Assembly (NCBI RefSeq): GCF_017313225.1
Contig: NZ_JAFLNE010000001.1
Span: forward strand, 248,001-312,000
Direction: 5' to 3'
DNA: 64,000 nt
DNA from: Allomuricauda sp. CAU 1633
GTDB taxonomy: Bacteria; Bacteroidota; Bacteroidia; Flavobacteriales; Flavobacteriaceae
Under the pieces are notes generated by a model. The model did not search any database, was not told the DNA's origin, and was given only the letters and a program-made list of their open reading frames with translations. The position numbers were made by a program, and so were the translations under genes. Position 1 is the first letter of the stretch. Each line of letters begins with the position of its first letter. This document shows positions 60,578-64,000 of this stretch, in pieces.

Positions 60578-61363
60578 TTACTTTAATGTAATTTTATCAA
60601 ACCCCTTTGGTACTTTGTAAGGAAAACTCATGGATTTATTCAATTCCAAGTTTCGAAAACTAAGGTCAATGGTTGTTAGTTCTCCCTTATCCTCGGCCAA
60701 AACCTTGATTTCATCAGGAAACACACCCCCAGAAACATTCTGATAGGTATATTTTGCCTCCAGTTGTCGTAAGCTATCTGGTTGTGCTATTTGCTGGGAG
60801 GCAATTTTAAAATTTCTGGGCTCGACTTGAAATAGGATTTTGAACAAATCCCGAGCCTTTTTGGGTTTCAGTTGATAATTACCTTCAATTACGGATGAGG
60901 TGAATCTTTCCTTTCTTAAATCAAATACAGCATTGCCCAAAAGTAGGTTTTGAACTTTTTCAAAATCCAATTCGGTTCCCAAAACATGACTCAAATAACT
61001 AAAGTCGCCATCAAAGTATTCATTTTGAAGCTTGTTATAAAAGGACACCTTATTCGGTGTAATATGAGCTTTTACCATTCCCAGCGGGGCACTCATCCAA
61101 ATGACCTTGTCCTTTTCCATTCTAAGGCTGACATTAACCCCTTGGCTTTCCTCCCCATTGGAATAATCAATTTTAATGCGCCCGCTAAGGGTCTTGAAGT
61201 TGGGTTGGTTGGTATAGTGGTTATCAATGATATTTTTTGCGGACATGCGTGCATCCACCTCTCCACCCGTCACCGTCTTGGTACTTTTACAAGCACCCAG
61301 TGTCAGCATTGATAAAATCAACACCCACAACCGATTTCCAAAATATCTCAACTCAATCTTCAT
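60578..61363 (-). CDS. DUF4292 lipoprotein
   Basis: 261 aa with lipobox LGAC (Cys25). LSGRIKIDYSNGEESQGVNVSLRMEKDKVIWMSAP, in parts SGRIKIDY and VIWMSAPLGM, is the DUF4292 signature, related in fold to LolB/LolA-type barrels. Function in outer-membrane lipoprotein transfer is likely but unproven. Start overlaps the TPR gene stop by 4 nt. Confidence 0.87.
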   Translation of the reverse strand: MKIELRYFGNRLWVLILSMLTLGACKSTKTVTGGEVDARMSAKNIIDNHYTNQPNFKTLSGRIKIDYSNGEESQGVNVSLRMEKDKVIWMSAPLGMVKAHITPNKVSFYNKLQNEYFDGDFSYLSHVLGTELDFEKVQNLLLGNAVFDLRKERFTSSVIEGNYQLKPKKARDLFKILFQVEPRNFKIASQQIAQPDSLRQLEAKYTYQNVSGGVFPDEIKVLAEDKGELTTIDLSFRNLELNKSMSFPYKVPKGFDKITLK

Positions 61364-62280
61364 AATCCCGGTTTTATCTTGTTCAAATATTCGTTTGCTT
61401 TGGAGGTATTACCAATGCTCGTGTATGCTTTGGACAGTTCGCTGTATATTTTGTTGGCCAATTGGTCATCATCCAACAAATAATCCAGACCACTTTCCAA
61501 AACCTCAATGGCTTTGTTGGCGTTGGCCGTGTTGTTCAATGCCGTTCCATATGCATAATAAAAATAGGGCTGTAGTGGATACGAATCCAAGGCCTCTTTG
61601 GAAACGGTCAATGCTTGGTCAAATTCTGATTCAGAAAGCAATTGTTCTATCTGTGTTCGGTATTGGTCTGTTGGGTCATCTGCTTCTTTTGGTTTGTTGA
61701 CAACAGGTGACACCGCTTTCTTTTCATTTTTAATTTGAAGGGAATCATTGATTTTTGAGGTCAACTCTTCAGCAAACTTGGTGCTGCCCATTCCGTCCAA
61801 AATTTTGAGGGCATCGGTATATTTTCGCATTTTGAAATATCCCAGCGCCAAATTCTGTTGCAGTTTTTGGTTGGTGAAAGGGATATCCTGTTTAACTGCT
61901 TCCAAAGGGCTTCCTTGCATCTCCAATACATGGAGTAAGTTGTCCAAATACCAAAAATCGGATGGTTCTGCATTTAGGGCCTTAACAGCATATTCTTGAG
62001 CAAGCACATATTGTTTATCCAGCGAATAGGCTTTGGCCAATTCATAATCCACCACACTGTTGGAGGGGTCCAATTGCTTACATTTCAGCAATAAATCAAT
62101 AGCACGATCATAGTTTTGGATGCCTTTTTGCTTGAGCGCCTCAAAGAAGTTTTCCTGAAACTCATCGGTGTATTCTTCTAGGTAAACTTCGGCGCTTTCC
62201 TGTTCTTCTTGGGCAATGGTAATGCTATGTGTTGAAACAAACACAGATAAAATTGTCCAAAGAAAAAACTTCTTCTTCAT
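61360..62280 (-). CDS. Tetratricopeptide repeat protein, periplasmic
   Basis: 306 aa from ATG 62280. Signal peptide ending SITIAQ. TPR motifs: NYDRAIDLLLKCKQLDPSN, VDYELAKAYSLDKQYVLAQEYAVKALNAEPS, and again in the C-terminal third (FDQALTVSKEALDSYPLQP, ANKAIEVLESGLDYLL). A linker with lysines and prolines divides two groups. Scaffold role in the envelope operon. Conserved with DUF4292 and the EnvC-like gene in Flavobacteriia. Confidence 0.87.
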   Translation of the reverse strand: MKKKFFLWTILSVFVSTHSITIAQEEQESAEVYLEEYTDEFQENFFEALKQKGIQNYDRAIDLLLKCKQLDPSNSVVDYELAKAYSLDKQYVLAQEYAVKALNAEPSDFWYLDNLLHVLEMQGSPLEAVKQDIPFTNQKLQQNLALGYFKMRKYTDALKILDGMGSTKFAEELTSKINDSLQIKNEKKAVSPVVNKPKEADDPTDQYRTQIEQLLSESEFDQALTVSKEALDSYPLQPYFYYAYGTALNNTANANKAIEVLESGLDYLLDDDQLANKIYSELSKAYTSIGNTSKANEYLNKIKPGL

Positions 62281-62292
62281 TTCAAACACTAC

Positions 62293-62760
62293 TTAATTAA
62301 AAACCTCATCTAACAATTGAAGCTTTACATAGTTGTCATTTAGACCAATTATTTTATATATACTGGCATAAATGGGGCTTACGTCGTTACCAAAATAGTA
62401 TCCTCGCGTTAGTTGATTACTTTGATATTTTAAAGACCATATCTCCTTATTGGGTGTACTTCTCATAGAACTTATAGGCTGTGAACCACAAATCCACCCA
62501 GAATACTTTTTTATGTGACTCGTACAGATTATTGAATCCTGTCCGATTTGAAAAGTGTAGATTGTTTTTAAATCTTCTTCTGATAATGTTTCGGTAAAAC
62601 TTGGTTTTCTAAGTATTAATTGTTTGATAGTAGATTCTTTGTCCGAGATGACCCAATCATCAAAAAGAAAATTCAAATTCACTTTTTCTTGGGCATAACT
62701 AGGACAGCATGTCAGCACGGACACAACCACGCATATCCAAAGAAGAAACTTTCCATTCAT
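62293..62760 (-). CDS. Unknown secreted protein
   Basis: 155 aa. Signal peptide (KFLLWICVVVSVLTCCPSYA) ending at SYAQ. No family recognised; mature part beta-rich with two cysteines (IICTS, WICGS) that may pair. It sits between the nucleotidyltransferase and TPR genes (12 nt before the latter), so it is an extra gene in a common flavobacterial operon. Confidence 0.72.
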   Translation of the reverse strand: MNGKFLLWICVVVSVLTCCPSYAQEKVNLNFLFDDWVISDKESTIKQLILRKPSFTETLSEEDLKTIYTFQIGQDSIICTSHIKKYSGWICGSQPISSMRSTPNKEIWSLKYQSNQLTRGYYFGNDVSPIYASIYKIIGLNDNYVKLQLLDEVFN

Positions 62761-62800
62761 ACCATCTCAAACATCAATCATCACATCAAAAAACAGTCCA

Positions 62801-63817
62801 TTATTCCAAAACGGAATAATCCCCAATGCTTATAGTTTCAAAATTACCATTAAAAACAACATGATTGCCGATCATGGCATTATCCAGATTGGCGTTGTAT
62901 ATTTTACTGTTGCTTTGAATAAGACTGTTTTTAATAGTGGAATTCTCCAAAACAGTATTGGATCCCACAGAAACATACGGTCCGACCGTTGTATTTTTGA
63001 TCACTACATTCTCCCCAATGAAACAAGGTTCAATAATATTTGCGTTTTCTTGTTTTATTGATGCGGCTATCAAATTTTCCCCGTCTTTTTCCAAGAAATC
63101 CAACATCCGCTGATTGGTCTCCACGGTCACATCTTTGTTCCCGCAATCCATCCATTCATCCACTTTACCGGGAACAAATTTCATGCCCTTTTCCATCATC
63201 CGCTTTATACCATCATTGATTTGGTATTCTCCACCATGGGTAATCTCGTTGTCCAATACATATTGAAGCTCATTTTTAAGGACGCCCACATCTTTGAAGT
63301 AGTAGATTCCTATCACCGCTAAATCAGATACAAACTCTTTAGGCTTTTCCACGAGTTCCACAATCTGGTTTTGTTCGCTCAATTTGACCACACCATACGC
63401 TTCTGGATTTTTAACCTGTTTTACCCAAATAACACTGTCGGCAGACTTATCCAGATCAAAATCAGCTCGAATCAATGTGTCCGCATAAGCGATTACCGCA
63501 GGGCCACTCAGCGATTCCTTGGCGCTCATAATGGCATGTCCGGTACCCAAGGGCTGGTCTTGTCTATAAATTGAACCTTTTGCACCTAGCTCTTCCGCCA
63601 ATTGCATCAAGCTTTCCACAACATCATCGCCAAAAAAAGCTGGATCACCCAGAATAAAGGCGACTTCATCGATAGGCTCGCCCAACACTTTGGCAATGTC
63701 ACTCACCAAACGATGCACAATGGGTTTCCCTGCAACGGGAATGAGTGGTTTTGGGATGGTTAGCGTATGAGGTCTCAATCGGGAGCCTCTTCCCGCCATG
63801 GGTACGATTATTTTCAT
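62801..63817 (-). CDS. Sugar-phosphate nucleotidyltransferase
   Basis: 338 aa. Nucleotide-binding start VPMAGRGSRLRPHTLTIPKP, then IPVAGKPIV, with YADTLI metal site and EKPKEFVSDLAVIGIYYF. The C-terminus has left-handed beta-helix hexapeptides (EPCFIGENVVIKNTTVGPYVSVGSNT in parts). It makes an activated sugar (dTDP-glucose or GDP-mannose type) for envelope polysaccharide; the exact substrate cannot be fixed. First gene of the envelope operon seen here. Confidence 0.9.
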   Translation of the reverse strand: MKIIVPMAGRGSRLRPHTLTIPKPLIPVAGKPIVHRLVSDIAKVLGEPIDEVAFILGDPAFFGDDVVESLMQLAEELGAKGSIYRQDQPLGTGHAIMSAKESLSGPAVIAYADTLIRADFDLDKSADSVIWVKQVKNPEAYGVVKLSEQNQIVELVEKPKEFVSDLAVIGIYYFKDVGVLKNELQYVLDNEITHGGEYQINDGIKRMMEKGMKFVPGKVDEWMDCGNKDVTVETNQRMLDFLEKDGENLIAASIKQENANIIEPCFIGENVVIKNTTVGPYVSVGSNTVLENSTIKNSLIQSNSKIYNANLDNAMIGNHVVFNGNFETISIGDYSVLE

Positions 63818-63824
63818 AAGTCAC

Positions 63825-63844
63825 ACACCTGCGCAGGCAGGTGT
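63825..63844. repeat. Perfect hairpin ACACCTGC-GCAG-GCAGGTGT
   Basis: An 8-bp perfect stem with a 4-nt loop, 8 nt upstream of the nucleotidyltransferase ATG. Related CTGC/GCAG hairpins are at 9240 and 22205. It may affect translation or be repeat debris. Confidence 0.65.
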
Positions 63845-63948
63845 CTCTTTTTTGTAGTTAAACTTTTATTCTCCCTTGGTCTATCAAGGTTCATCTTATT
63901 CTATTGTAATTCAATTTCCAGTTAAGACTAATATCAACCCAATTAGGA

Positions 63949-64000
63949 TTAAAATCTTCCACTAAATTGATTTTCCATTCTCTCTTCTACTTCTTCAATT
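63949..64000 (-). CDS. Possible C-terminal tail of a gene beyond the right edge
   Basis: In one frame the last bases read IEEVEERMENQFSGRF then TAA. An acidic helix fits a real protein end, and the direction suits the envelope operon, but 17 codons cannot identify it. Confidence 0.3.
   Translation of the reverse strand, partial: IEEVEERMENQFSGRF

Noticed and set aside
1..64000. rRNA, tRNA, tmRNA and riboswitch genes
   Set aside because: No cloverleaf with a conserved T-loop, no rRNA segments and no known riboswitch core was found on reading all gaps; a covariance-model scan would be needed to exclude weak ones.

Overview
The window is chromosomal DNA of a marine-type Flavobacteriaceae (Bacteroidota), plausibly a Muricauda/Allomuricauda relative. 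Grounds: a gldH gliding lipoprotein gene between ricT and a class A PBP gene, a SUF operon carrying a DUF2480 gene, flavobacterial promoter signatures (TTG, about 20 bp, TAnnTTTG) before sdhC and recA, AT-rich leaders instead of strong Shine-Dalgarno sites, and many SPII lipoproteins. The genus is inference. No rRNA, tRNA, CRISPR array, insertion sequence or origin was recognised.

Layout. 1-5.1 kb: an M14 carboxypeptidase-like gene cut by the left edge, hflX and a DUF3078 outer-membrane protein. 5.4-8.7 kb: two paralogous modular lipoproteins ending in seven repeats each. 8.7-15.7 kb: a complete SUF Fe-S assembly operon (sufA, sufB, a small unknown gene, sufC, sufD, sufS, sufE, a SufT-like gene, DUF2480) interrupted by hairpin repeats. 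15.8-18.4 kb: two more repeat lipoproteins. 18.5-22.1 kb: thiL, a small zinc-ribbon gene, brnQ, and a single-gene cassette-like unit. 22.4-25.9 kb: an ArsR-family regulator with a proline dehydrogenase, prephenate-dehydratase-like and ketopantoate-reductase-like operon. 26-29.5 kb: tautomerase, SDR and NTF2-like genes, a Crp/Fnr regulator and aminopeptidase P. 29.6-33.8 kb: membrane proteins, and a RimK-type ligase overlapping an aspartoacylase-like gene. 33.9-37.4 kb: sdhCAB. 37.7-41.3 kb: a lone vsr, an aminotransferase, a repressor and divergent small HTH pair, a GNAT enzyme and a 35-residue peptide gene. 41.4-49.4 kb: 3-oxoacid CoA-transferase, PBP1A, gldH, ricT, trhO, recA. 49.5-54 kb: lipoprotein, ECF sigma factor and a predicted two-membrane-spanning anti-sigma/beta-barrel protein, then a GAF/LytS-type sensor with a degenerate ATPase, and plsC. 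54-58.5 kb: trpS, a repeat-flanked GIY-YIG gene, dprA broken by a nonsense codon, an HU/SPOR protein and a thioesterase. 58.5-64 kb: an envelope operon (sugar nucleotidyltransferase, secreted protein, TPR protein, DUF4292 lipoprotein, EnvC-like M23 protein, aldo/keto reductase).

Most of the window is housekeeping. The strongest leads are the sigma/two-membrane anti-sigma unit, the GIY-YIG gene flanked by inverted-repeat elements, the attC-like 3' element after a single-gene cassette, the dprA nonsense codon, the trio of seven-repeat lipoproteins, and a candidate structured RNA between thiL and the zinc-ribbon gene.
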